From Sporisorium sorghi (Eukaryota; Basidiomycota; Ustilaginomycetes; Ustilaginales; Ustilaginaceae), in contig JALCCG010000001.1 in the NCBI GenBank assembly GCA_023212695.1, positions 372,001 through 436,000 on the forward strand: a DNA stretch of 64,000 nucleotides. The letters are read 5' to 3'. The position numbers were made by a program, and so were the translations under genes. How positions within the stretch are numbered: position 1 is the stretch's first letter; every line of letters starts with the position of its first letter. A model generated the notes under the pieces. The model saw only the letters and a program-made list of their open reading frames with translations. It was not told where the DNA came from and searched no databases. Of the stretch, positions 28,101-34,900 are shown in pieces.

Positions 28101-29382
28101 ATGGCGTCAATTCGTCATTGACATAAACGGGCGAATCCACAAACGGAATGTTGCGGTTCGGCGAGCGGTAATGAAGCGTTGGCGGAAGCTGCTTGTGGAC
28201 AAGCGACAGGATCGCCTTGAGCAGCCCTGCAATACCGGCGGCATGGTCGAGATGGCCGATATTGGTTTTCAGCGAGCTGATCGCGCAAAATTGACGTTTG
28301 TCGGTATATCTCCGGAAGGCGCGCGTCAGCCCGTCGATTTCGATCGGGTCGCCAAGCGGGGTGCCCGTGCCGTGCGCCTCCATGTATGTCACCGTTTCGG
28401 GATCAATGTCCGCATCCTGCCAGGCACGCGCAATGACGTCCTCCTGCGCGAGGGCGTTCGGAGCTGTAATGCCGACCGAACTGCCGTCCTGATTCATCGC
28501 GCTGCCTTTGATGACGGCATAAATGTGGTCGCCATCCTCCTGCGCGCGGGAGAGCGGCTTCAGCAGCAGCGCAATCACGCCGTCGCCGATACCCGTTCCG
28601 TCCGCCGAGTCGTCGAACGTTCTGGCCCGGCTGTCGCTTGACTCGATGCCAAGGCGTATGCCGGTATCCAGCGGGAGCACGTTAATTTTGACACTGCCCG
28701 CAATCGCTGCCTCGCATTCGCCGCTGCGGATCGATTGGCATGCCAGATGGACCGCTACCAGCGAGGAGGAGCAAGCGGTATCCACACTGATCGCCGGTCC
28801 GCGCAAATTAAGCAAATACGAAATCCGGCTCGGTATCATGGAGCTCAGATTGCCGGGCGCCGCCATGGACAAGGCCTCCGGGTCCAGCGCTTCGATGATT
28901 CGCTTGTAATCATGCAGCATGTCCCCGTTATAGCCGATAAAGACGCCTGTTCGCGAACCGTGCAGTGCATCTCCGCCGTACCCCGCGTTCTCAACCGCGC
29001 CCCAAGCCGTCTGCAGGAACAGGCGTTGCGCCGGGCTCATCAGCGAGGCTTCCTTGGGCGAAAGTCCGAAAAAAGAATAGTCAAAACCTGAAATATCTTC
29101 GATATACGCTCCGTCAAAAAAGGAAACGGAGCCAGTTTGCGTCTCCATGCGGCGTAAATACGGCTTCAATTCCTCCTTGCGGGACTCCGGAAACCCGCCT
29201 ACCAGATCCTTGCCGTTCTGCAGAAGCTCCCAGAAGGCATCGTGCGATTCCGCGCGCGGCAGCTTGGCGGATATCCCGACAATTGCAATATCCTTGAGGG
29301 AAACATTGGAGACGGAGCCCCCGCTCCGCCCCTTCCGCCCGGATGTGTCCTTTTTGGTATCCAGCAAATCCAGTTGAAACAT
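19117..29382 (-). CDS. Hybrid PKS-NRPS megasynthase KS-ACP-C-A-PCP-C-A-PCP-C (AT-less)
   Basis: This is a 3,421-residue assembly-line protein. The KS (about 28-455) has the full triad: Cys204 in DTACSSS, His337 in EAHGTGTPLGD and His377 in NIGHLDHA. A linker ending LPTYPFDSPRCW (about 607-617) follows, with no AT, KR or DH domain. Then come ACP (Ser717, GGDSI), C (HHIASDG, 961), A (about 1275-1780), PCP (Ser1824), C (HHMITDG, 2020), A (about 2375-2880), PCP (Ser2923) and a last C (HHIITDG, 3119) ending 11 residues before the stop. Specificity residues read D-V-A-Y-L-G-G-V-C-K for the first A domain, which I cannot assign, and D-I-V-Q-M-G-L-V-W-K for the second, close to the glycine code. One malonyl extension without reduction (a beta-keto unit) and two amino acids are predicted. 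No thioesterase is present, so the last C domain or the BtrH-like protein may release the product. Confidence 0.95.
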   Translation of the reverse strand: MFQLDLLDTKKDTSGRKGRSGGSVSNVSLKDIAIVGISAKLPRAESHDAFWELLQNGKDLVGGFPESRKEELKPYLRRMETQTGSVSFFDGAYIEDISGFDYSFFGLSPKEASLMSPAQRLFLQTAWGAVENAGYGGDALHGSRTGVFIGYNGDMLHDYKRIIEALDPEALSMAAPGNLSSMIPSRISYLLNLRGPAISVDTACSSSLVAVHLACQSIRSGECEAAIAGSVKINVLPLDTGIRLGIESSDSRARTFDDSADGTGIGDGVIALLLKPLSRAQEDGDHIYAVIKGSAMNQDGSSVGITAPNALAQEDVIARAWQDADIDPETVTYMEAHGTGTPLGDPIEIDGLTRAFRRYTDKRQFCAISSLKTNIGHLDHAAGIAGLLKAILSLVHKQLPPTLHYRSPNRNIPFVDSPVYVNDELTPWETDGEARRCGVSAFGMSGTNCHVVLEEAPAGIPSGRSDRAELFCLSAHSLTALERLVLLMRDWAAQHRSDESGSLADLCYTLAVGRGAHRYRLAIVASHWEELAETLHAAAKSGLAGLALPNVRFGTVNTAAAGNMRQQPVPDEREIEALEMGQRYVGGYEIDWKAFYLGQRRHRLPLPTYPFDSPRCWVQEARAGATLHKPFAHWSGYSIGGDIPEELGQEMNETFDRWQAALRRSGGMKSQRRRGVALTGERSGLEWEQHVADVWGALLGYDELPANADFYELGGDSIIGLKIVNQLSELAGIHIQVADLLGHADLPSLTVLIEQRLRENGVTTAQRTNNRNNVEQTKAAQNSRLEANGEHDGQAVSISFGLAGADGHGRLLTGQASDSLSGHRLEPIPKAAPQEHYPVSSPQKRMYLQQQALPEDRSYNLPELLHLDGDIDADRLEAALQAIVERHETLRTSFHVIDGEIRQRVHAAIPFHLVRKEADETEADGVLQSMFLPFRLDKAPLLRAALLTLGPERHVLFIDMHHIASDGMSAGILLSDLMTLYQGGSLPPLPLQYKDYAVWQESRPLSGSAERYWREQCRGDWPTLALPTDAPRPPVKGNRGETFDVYVEAELMAAVRSLAAESGATPFMVLLSAYYSFLAHYTGAEDIVVGTPIAGRTRRELEAVAGMFTGTLPLRAYPRADKPFSAFLSEVKEMATGAYAHADYPFEEIAQWMDRRDASRSPLFDTMFIMQNLGIPNSSSAGLSYRHQRFEHGTAKYDLMIQAVEHGAELRLVVEYNTDLFHRATAERFMRHYVQLLRSVTLRPGAALGEAEMLTESERLHMLAMGRREADFPPPRCLHDCFKEQALAVPDLPAVSCGGESMTYQELDRRTDALAQTLRAKGVGRGSVVGVMAERSIPMLTAMLAVMKVGGAYMPVDPHYPGERIRYMLEDSGAELVFADSAHSVAASSVPASLQVLDMADEALFSGGDEAATAWPRDAADLMYVIYTSGSTGQPKGVMVPHRSFYNFGHSLRRFFDGQYGESDRCLSLTNISFDVSVAELFMPLMFGACTVLYPEPTLLDPRRIAEVIVGERITFAYLPPSLLKEVARLLEQSAAAITLDKMLVGVEPIQDETLELYTKLNPKIRIMNGYGPTEATVCSNMYAYKPGAYRGGYVPIGGPMHNVEIYIFGYGGQLAPINAAGELYIAGSGLSDGYVNKPDMTAERFLPHPYRESRYMYRTGDIAKWLPDGNVMYVDRADQQVKIRGVRIEMNEVRSQLISFPEVEDAVVIVREQASGNKELCAYVVASDKLPSREWRRRLKDKLPEAMIPAYIAAIDAIPLTPNGKVDRRALPEPEFGPWERREAELPRDGMEERVAAIWKEVLGDTAGPIGIHDDFFELGGHSLRAAVLAGKLEQATGAHVPLSLIFELTSIAEMATWLKERVDAAAVVEPIPKAERREWYPMSRAQRRQYMMQMLGGDATMYHVPFALRLQGRLDAARLEDAFTALIGRHESLRTTFHMTKDEFRQMVHPPYDFKLETLDPAAITRDEFLRGAPSDFAEVTRLMEVFQRPFHLDKLPLLRAGLLRLNEEEHLLLLDIHHMITDGVSSGLLVNELSRLYAGQALPEQRVQYSDYAVWQEAGFADTAYAEHERYWMEIFEGKLPVLELPTDRPRPSLPSYKGRRHSFRLDAVTTAAARKLAREEKTTLYTVLLGAFAAMLAKYSGQTEVIVGTPSAGREHADTHGMIGMFVNTLALRTRPERLKTVRAYIAELHNHVVEALSRQMYPFEELVEGLKIDADRSRNPLFDAMFVLQNMNRPVMEAGGLVFDEIPFESGTSKFDLTLEAVEREAEIELQLEYATDLFHEETARRMAESYAVLVQEMCRSQGRTVGELELMSESERKQLLAILGGGSIPVQAASKEGGNGRMETRADKDMTERQVGPGAVSAQATAEWTGFVQEVECQAARTPDAAAIQFGAEMVTYAELNERANRLAHSLRAKGVGPESMVALMASRSPLLLVGILGVLKAGGAYVAIDPAYPKERIDWMLEDCGEALLLTEKTYAGFATRAAAEMYLDDPELYAADRGNPECIHKPDHLAYVLYTSGSTGRPKGVMIEHRGLAHFISGFRERIPFEKSQRILAMASVSFDIFVVENLLPLTLGMRIVLANEEERSDAALLQGLIDKHGVDVLQITPSRFKWWMDQRGETDGLHKLRILMIGAEPLRLDVLGRLRAATGARLFNLYGPTETTVWTSIREVTEGEDISIGTPIEGSLMMVLDEGMKLQPTGVTGEICIGGPGVGRGYLSHPEWDVAFVPNPYVPGERMYRTGDLGRRLENGEFVYGGRRDFQVKIRGHRIEIGEIEQQLLRHEQVKETVVTAFQEEDGEYALCAYVVLQNAVATDTEQGGEAPSGRLPAQLREYLRDKLPSYMLPPFMVVLDDIPLTPTGKIDRRALPKPEPSDANTRELVPLSTDTERKLAEIWKDLLGTDVISAKDSFFELGGHSLKAAGMVSRIAERFSIQMPLREIFMNPTLEGLAAHLDTSETAATARIPKQPELEHYPMSRAQRRQFMMGLISGEAMMYHVPFAVHMQGKLDVERLEEAFLAMISRHESLRTTFHHEEDEFRQRIHAEPVFTLERGARLRMAAVKLLGEGGEEGLFGGISTLMERFIRPFDLGNLPLFRAGLIPLGEERHLLLLDFHHIITDGVSVSVLLQELTTLYGGGELPELDIQYRDYTVWQEEQIGSEAYMGHERYWLEAFEGELPTLELKSALPRPQLQSFEGGLINFRLDEELTLQIKAFARERGTTLYTVLLGAYAMLLSKWSGAEDIIIGTPVAGRNHAGLEGLIGMFVNTVAIRSFPESYRTVGDYLSELHEDVLRALEHQNYPFEDLVQKLGIDQDRSRNPLFDTMFILQNIDRVAYRSGGIEFDPKEFDPGVSKFDLTLEALEQDRRIDFALEYATSLFREETVRALSHDYAVILRALVEDGAQNRINAVLAASKLV

Positions 29383-29396
29383 GACACTATTCCCCC

Positions 29397-30200
29397 CTAG
29401 CTAGTAATGGAAACGCTGACGGCCTGCTCTTTTTCTTCCCTTCCACCGCTCCCGCGCAGCAGCAGCAACACATGCGCCGCAATGCCAAATCCGCTGATCA
29501 GGGCTAATAATCCAAGCGTACCGGACTGCCAATCGCCCGCCCATTGCAGCACGATATACAAGGTGGCTGTGCTGCACACATGGGCCGCAAGCGACCCCCA
29601 AAGCGAATGCGAGCCCGCGCGAACGGCACCGTAAAGCATCGCGCCCAGCGCCGCAAATGCGCCAACCGTCACATTCATAAATACCGCGCCGAACAATACG
29701 GCCTGGAGCAGAACCGTCCACAGAATCGAAAGAGATTGACTGAGTGTATGAAACAGCATGCCTCTGAACAGCCATTCCTCCAGCAAAGATCCCAGCAGCA
29801 AGCTGCCGAGCATAAAAATAATCAGGCTGCCGCCGGCGACAAAAGCGACCAGATCCGAAATGGCCGGAAACGTCGCTTTTATCCACGGAAGACGGGCAAA
29901 CGCGGCAATAAACAAGCCGAGCCAGATGCCCGTCCCTGCGGACAGCAGCAGCGATCCCCTGCGCGGAGGAACAAACCCCAGATCCTTCAGTGAAATTTTT
30001 TGCCAGCGCAGCAGCGGAAGATAGACGGCAAGTACAATGATATTGGATACAATCAGTACAATGCCGGAATTGCCTTTGATCCATTCTTTCAGCACGGAAT
30101 TACTGATCCCGTTGTAAAGCAATTGATTCACAAGCATTACAATCGCCGCATAAATGACCAAATATAATACGGTATTTCCCGCTATTCGTAATCCCTTCAC
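29397..30200 (-). CDS. CPBP-family membrane protein, copy 1 of 3
   Basis: This 267-residue protein has about eight hydrophobic segments and the CPBP (CAAX protease and bacteriocin-processing, Abi) motif 1, EEWLFRG (Glu141, Glu142, Arg146). The second motif, normally FxxxH, reads FGAVFM without a His. The third region has SLAAHVCST, with a His but not the usual Asn. It is therefore a partly degenerate member that may not cleave peptides. The GTG start overlaps the preceding gene's stop by four bases, so the trio is coupled. CPBP proteins often act in bacteriocin maturation or self-immunity; here immunity to the lipopeptide or membrane-linked maturation is possible. Confidence 0.88.
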   Translation of the reverse strand: MKGLRIAGNTVLYLVIYAAIVMLVNQLLYNGISNSVLKEWIKGNSGIVLIVSNIIVLAVYLPLLRWQKISLKDLGFVPPRRGSLLLSAGTGIWLGLFIAAFARLPWIKATFPAISDLVAFVAGGSLIIFMLGSLLLGSLLEEWLFRGMLFHTLSQSLSILWTVLLQAVLFGAVFMNVTVGAFAALGAMLYGAVRAGSHSLWGSLAAHVCSTATLYIVLQWAGDWQSGTLGLLALISGFGIAAHVLLLLRGSGGREEKEQAVSVSITS

Positions 30201-31006
30201 AGAGGTGTCACCGCCTCAGAAGACAACGGCGCGGAGATCGAAGAGCGATGCTTGACCGCAAGAAATATGCCAACCGCAATCATGACGGCCGCCACAGCCA
30301 TCCAAGCGGACATCATAGTAACATCCGTCGTCTCCGGCCCGTAATGCCACAGCAGGTACTGACTGCCCTGACAGGCAACTTGCGCTGCGATCGGCGCCCA
30401 GATGGATTTAAACCAGACATACAAGAGCGCAAAAATAACCGCGCCTAGAAAACCATACAGCGACAGCGGAATGTCTCCGAAAAAGAACAGCGCCCCGTAT
30501 AACACGCCCTGAATCACAATGGCGATCCAGACCGGGAGCACGCGTCTGAACTCATTCATCAGAATGCCTCTGAACAACGTCTCCTTGTAAATATTTCCGA
30601 GAATCAGGAAAACCAGAAATACATACCATTCCGCGCGGTTCAGGTAATCAAACAATTCGCGGAACTGATACTTGTCCGTTGCAATGGCAGGAAGTCGGGA
30701 GAATGCGACTGTAAACAGGCCGGCTCCAAGCCCGATCCATAAAGCGATGGCCACCGATTTGCCGCTCATCACGCGAAACTTAGCCGCCTTAAACAGGTTT
30801 TCCTTGAATATAAACCTCCAGGCCAGCAGCATGAGTGGCAAACCCACCATATCGTTCAAAATAATGACGGTTACCGTGTTCTGTTCAAACCACGTGCTTC
30901 TGGGGTAAAGATAATCGAAAAATAATGTCGTCACGGTAAAAAACCATGCAAAATACAGCCCGATAACAACGGCCACGCGGGCCAGCATCATTCCCCACGC
31001 CTTCAT
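30197..31006 (-). CDS. CPBP-family membrane protein, copy 2 of 3
   Basis: This 269-residue membrane protein is clearly a paralogue of its neighbours. Motif 1 reads KETLFRG (Lys141, Glu142, Arg146), so the first catalytic Glu is Lys. Motif 2 reads YGALFF and motif 3 reads IAAQVACQ, both without the metal-ligand His. All expected zinc ligands except one Glu are missing, so peptidase activity is unlikely. A GGGGGG stretch lies shortly before the ATG. It is encoded four bases after copy 3 and overlaps copy 1. Confidence 0.86.
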   Translation of the reverse strand: MKAWGMMLARVAVVIGLYFAWFFTVTTLFFDYLYPRSTWFEQNTVTVIILNDMVGLPLMLLAWRFIFKENLFKAAKFRVMSGKSVAIALWIGLGAGLFTVAFSRLPAIATDKYQFRELFDYLNRAEWYVFLVFLILGNIYKETLFRGILMNEFRRVLPVWIAIVIQGVLYGALFFFGDIPLSLYGFLGAVIFALLYVWFKSIWAPIAAQVACQGSQYLLWHYGPETTDVTMMSAWMAVAAVMIAVGIFLAVKHRSSISAPLSSEAVTPL

Positions 31007-31010
31007 GCGG

Positions 31011-31883
31011 TTAGCCCCCCTTTTGTGCTGTCGGCGGCACGTCAGCCGTCAGTGCTTGACCGGCACGTGTGCCGATGCCGCCGTTGCCGGAGGACCGCCA
31101 GACATAGACGGAACCTCCAATCAACGCCGCCAGACAGAGCGCTGTAATGATATACAGCGAAACATCGCCGAGTTTGTCAAACCATTCGTAGAACCCGATG
31201 TATTTAAATAGAAAGATGGTGCCCATGGCCGTATTCTGTACCAGGATCGGTGCCCACAGCGACCCGGTGCGCAAATACAGCACCCCGTAAATCAGGCCCG
31301 AACCGATGCTGATGATTGAAAGGGCCGCGCTCGGCTGGAAGTAGGCGTAAGCTGCGGCTTGCAGCACCAAGGCCACATATACCGGCATAACCCGGCGAAG
31401 CTCCCTGAAAATGAGGCCCCTGAACAATATTTCTTCAAATGCCGGCCCAATCAAACCGGCGCCAAGAATGACGTACCAGATTGAATCCCCCCTGATCAGA
31501 TCGTCAACCAGCGCGGGAATGGACGGAAATTGCCGTGCAATATCATCAATGACGATAAGGCCGATGCTGAACAAACTTCCCGCAAGACCCAGGCCGATCA
31601 TGAGCAAGACGCGCGAGGCGCTCAGCCGCTTGAAGCCCGACGCGCGGAACAGATTTTTTTCCGCATGAGGCCAGATCCATCCTTTGATGCGAAAGATCAG
31701 CATGTACACAAGCGTAATCAGCGTGAACAGAACGACCATAAACATAGCCGGGTTGCGATCCAGAAACTCAGCAAAAGTCAGCGTCGCTTCGTAATGGTAA
31801 GTCGAGCGAAGCAGATAGAGCAGCGCATAAAAGACCCCAATATAAAGCGCGATATTCCCTATCACGGACAACACTTTTTTCAC
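31011..31883 (-). CDS. CPBP-family membrane protein, copy 3 of 3
   Basis: This 290-residue protein has about eight hydrophobic segments. Motif 1 is intact (FEEILFRG; Glu150, Glu151, Arg155), but motif 2 reads YAYFQP and motif 3 reads ILVQNTAM, with Gln where the metal-binding His is expected. GAAAGGAG precedes the GTG start. It is the first of the trio, 81 bases after the first megasynthase gene, in the middle of the biosynthetic operon. As with its paralogues, a non-proteolytic role such as immunity is suggested by the missing ligands but is not shown. Confidence 0.87.
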   Translation of the reverse strand: MKKVLSVIGNIALYIGVFYALLYLLRSTYHYEATLTFAEFLDRNPAMFMVVLFTLITLVYMLIFRIKGWIWPHAEKNLFRASGFKRLSASRVLLMIGLGLAGSLFSIGLIVIDDIARQFPSIPALVDDLIRGDSIWYVILGAGLIGPAFEEILFRGLIFRELRRVMPVYVALVLQAAAYAYFQPSAALSIISIGSGLIYGVLYLRTGSLWAPILVQNTAMGTIFLFKYIGFYEWFDKLGDVSLYIITALCLAALIGGSVYVWRSSGNGGIGTRAGQALTADVPPTAQKGG

Positions 31884-31964
31884 AGGAAAGCTCCTTTCTT
31901 TCTTCTGTCAGATGTATGCTCAAGTCTCGGGCGCAGTCCAGCTTGTCCAAAGGCTTGACCCATG

Positions 31965-34900
31965 CTACGCCCTCGAGACGGCACTGTCTGCTGTGGCGCG
32001 ATATTGCTCGACCACGCTCGACAGAAGCTCCAGATAAGCGGAAGCCCAATCCAGCACCGACTCCTTGCCGAGGCGTCGGGCGTTGTAAGTCCACACCCCA
32101 CCAAGCTCTGGCCCTTCCGCCCCGCTTGGCGCTGCAGCGCCATCCATATACAGCACAACATCGAATCGTTCCAATAACGTCTCCCGCTCCTTGAACCCGT
32201 GCTGCGCTGTTCCTGCAAATAACGGAAACAAGACAAATCCGGCTTCGGCTTGCGGGTGCTTTCTGATTTGTCGCACGGAGTAACATTCTCCTGCGCTCGC
32301 CCGCTTGGCGGCATGCCGCAGCAACGTATCGAAATCGCGCACCTCTGCAAAGTCGATTTCCTTCGGAGCAATCAGACCGTTATCCGTCATGGCTGGAAGC
32401 ACAAGCCGACTGCTGCCTGACTCTCCTCGCCAGAAGTACAGATATGCGGCATACGCCGCGGCTTCAACCGTCACCGAGCGGGATGCTGCAAGTTCCGCAA
32501 GTCCTTTCGCAACCAGCCGGTCCAGTTGGAACTGAACGCTGCCGATACGCTCCGCGGCATAGCCGCTGCTGACGCAGTCGTCTGCCACCAGCAGACCGGT
32601 CCAGCTCCAGCTCGCGAGTTCCCGATTTCTCGACTCCAAATACGCCGCAAGCGATGCGATTGTTGGATAGGTGAACAGATCCGTTACGCCGAGAACGCCG
32701 GGATATAACGTCTCCAGCCGTTGATGCGCCCGCACCAGCAGCAGCGAGTCTCCCCCGGCATCGAAGAAGCGATGATGGATGCCGAAGTCGTCCCTTTGCA
32801 GAATTTCGCGCCATACAGCGGCAATCGCCAATTCGTTATCGCTTGTCGCTTCAACAAACGGAGTGCCGCTACCCGTCTTAAGCTCCGGCTCCGGCAGCGC
32901 CTTTCGGTCGATTTTGCCGTTTGGAGACAGGGGCATAACGGGCAGTTCCATCACGGCCAGCGGAACCATATAATCCGGCAGGCGCAATGCTGCAAAATCC
33001 CGCAACTCCTCAAGGTCCACAGGTTCGGTGCAAACGATGTACGCGCATAAATACTCGCTTCCGCTCGCGGCATCCCGCTTCATGACCACCGCTTCCGAAA
33101 CCGCTGGATGACCGCGCAGCACATGCTCGATTTCCCCGCATTCGATACGCTGGCCCCTTATTTTCACCTGATGGTCGATTCGGCCCAAATATTCGATTCT
33201 TCCGTCAGGCAGCCATCTGGCAAGATCTCCTGTTCGATACATCAGACTGCCCGCCGCAAATGGATTATCGACGAACTTTTCTTCCGTCAAATCGGGCCGG
33301 CCGATATAACCTCGCGCCAGGCCCACGCCGGATATGCATAGTTCCCCCGCAATGCCGACGGGCTGGAGCTTCATCGCTCCGCTCATGATATAGAGCGAAA
33401 TATTGTCGATCGGCTTGCCAATCGGTACATTGATCGAAATATCGTTGATCGGAATATCGCCATCAGAGCAATCGTAAAAGGAAACGTCCACCGTCGCCTC
33501 GGTCGGGCCGTACAGGTTCACAAGTCTGGTATCGAATGGAACTCCGATCCGCTCGCGGAACCGCCGCACCTGATCCGCATTCAGCGATTCGCCGCTGGCG
33601 AACACATGACGCAGGCTCTCCAGCCTGGCCTCGCCGCGCAGCAAGCTCGGATGCTCCAGGAACAGGTGCAGCATGGACGGCACAAAATGCATCGTTGTTA
33701 CGCCATGCCGCGCTATCGTATCCATCATAAGCGCGGGGTCTTTTTCGCCGCCTGGAGGCAGCAGGACCAGCTTGGCTCCCGCAAAGCTCCACCAGAACAG
33801 CTCCCAGACCGATACGTCGAAGGTAATCGGCGTTTTCTGCATAATGACTCCGCTTGCGTCCAGTCCATATTGCTTCTGCATCCAGCCGATCCGGTTAACA
33901 ACGGAATGATGCTCGATCATGACGCCTTTCGGCTGTCCGGTCGATCCCGAGGTATACAGCACATAGGCAAGCGAACGTGAATCATGCAGCTTCTCCACAG
34001 GGGAGTCGTCCCATTCCTGCGCCAGCGCCTCATGAACGTCCATCAATGACGCGAACGTCTCCAGCTCTTCCGAGGCTTTGTCCTGCGTCAGGACAAGCTC
34101 GGCTCCGGAATTGTCCAGCATGTAGCGTATTCGTTCCGGCGGCAAGCCCGGCGGGGCAGGCACATAAGCTCCGCCCGCCTTTAGCACGCCAAAGATTGCA
34201 ATCATCATCTCCAGGCTGCGATCCATTACGACGGCCACGCGATCCTCGCGCTTGACACCTTGCCGTCTGAGTGCCTGCGCCAGCCGGTTTGACTTCCGGT
34301 TTAATTCCGCATACGTCAAAACTCCGTCCTCCGCCGTAACCGCAACGGCCTGCGGCGTTTCCACCGCTTGTCTTTCGAGGTAAACCTCCACCGTATCGCC
34401 GCCTGCATACGGCGCTGTCGTACGATTGAACTCTTTGCTCTGCTTCTCTGCCTCAGCGGCGCCCTGCAGTCCGATCCCTCCGAGCGACTGCTCCGGCTCG
34501 GCCAGTGCAAGACCGACAATACGGAAATACCATTCCGCCATTCTGCATATGCTGTCTCCTTTAAACAGCGACGTTGCATATTCGATCATCAAGGCTGCGC
34601 CTTTTGGGCCCTGATCCGCAATCTCAAACGTCAAGTCCAGCTTCGAAACGCGATGGTCCGGCACTTGCGCCTCAAATTGCAAGCCGTCCACCGCCACCTG
34701 TCCGGCCTCCCTATGCTGCATGACAAACATTGTGTCAAACAGCGGATTGCGGCTCAGATCGCGCGGCACATCCAGCATCGTCACCATGTGCTCAAACGGG
34801 AGCAAGCTGTTATCCAGTGCCGCAAGCACTGTTTCTTTGAGCTGCTCGGCAAACGCTCTGAACGACAGCTCGCCAGATGGCTGGCTTCGAATCGGCAGTG

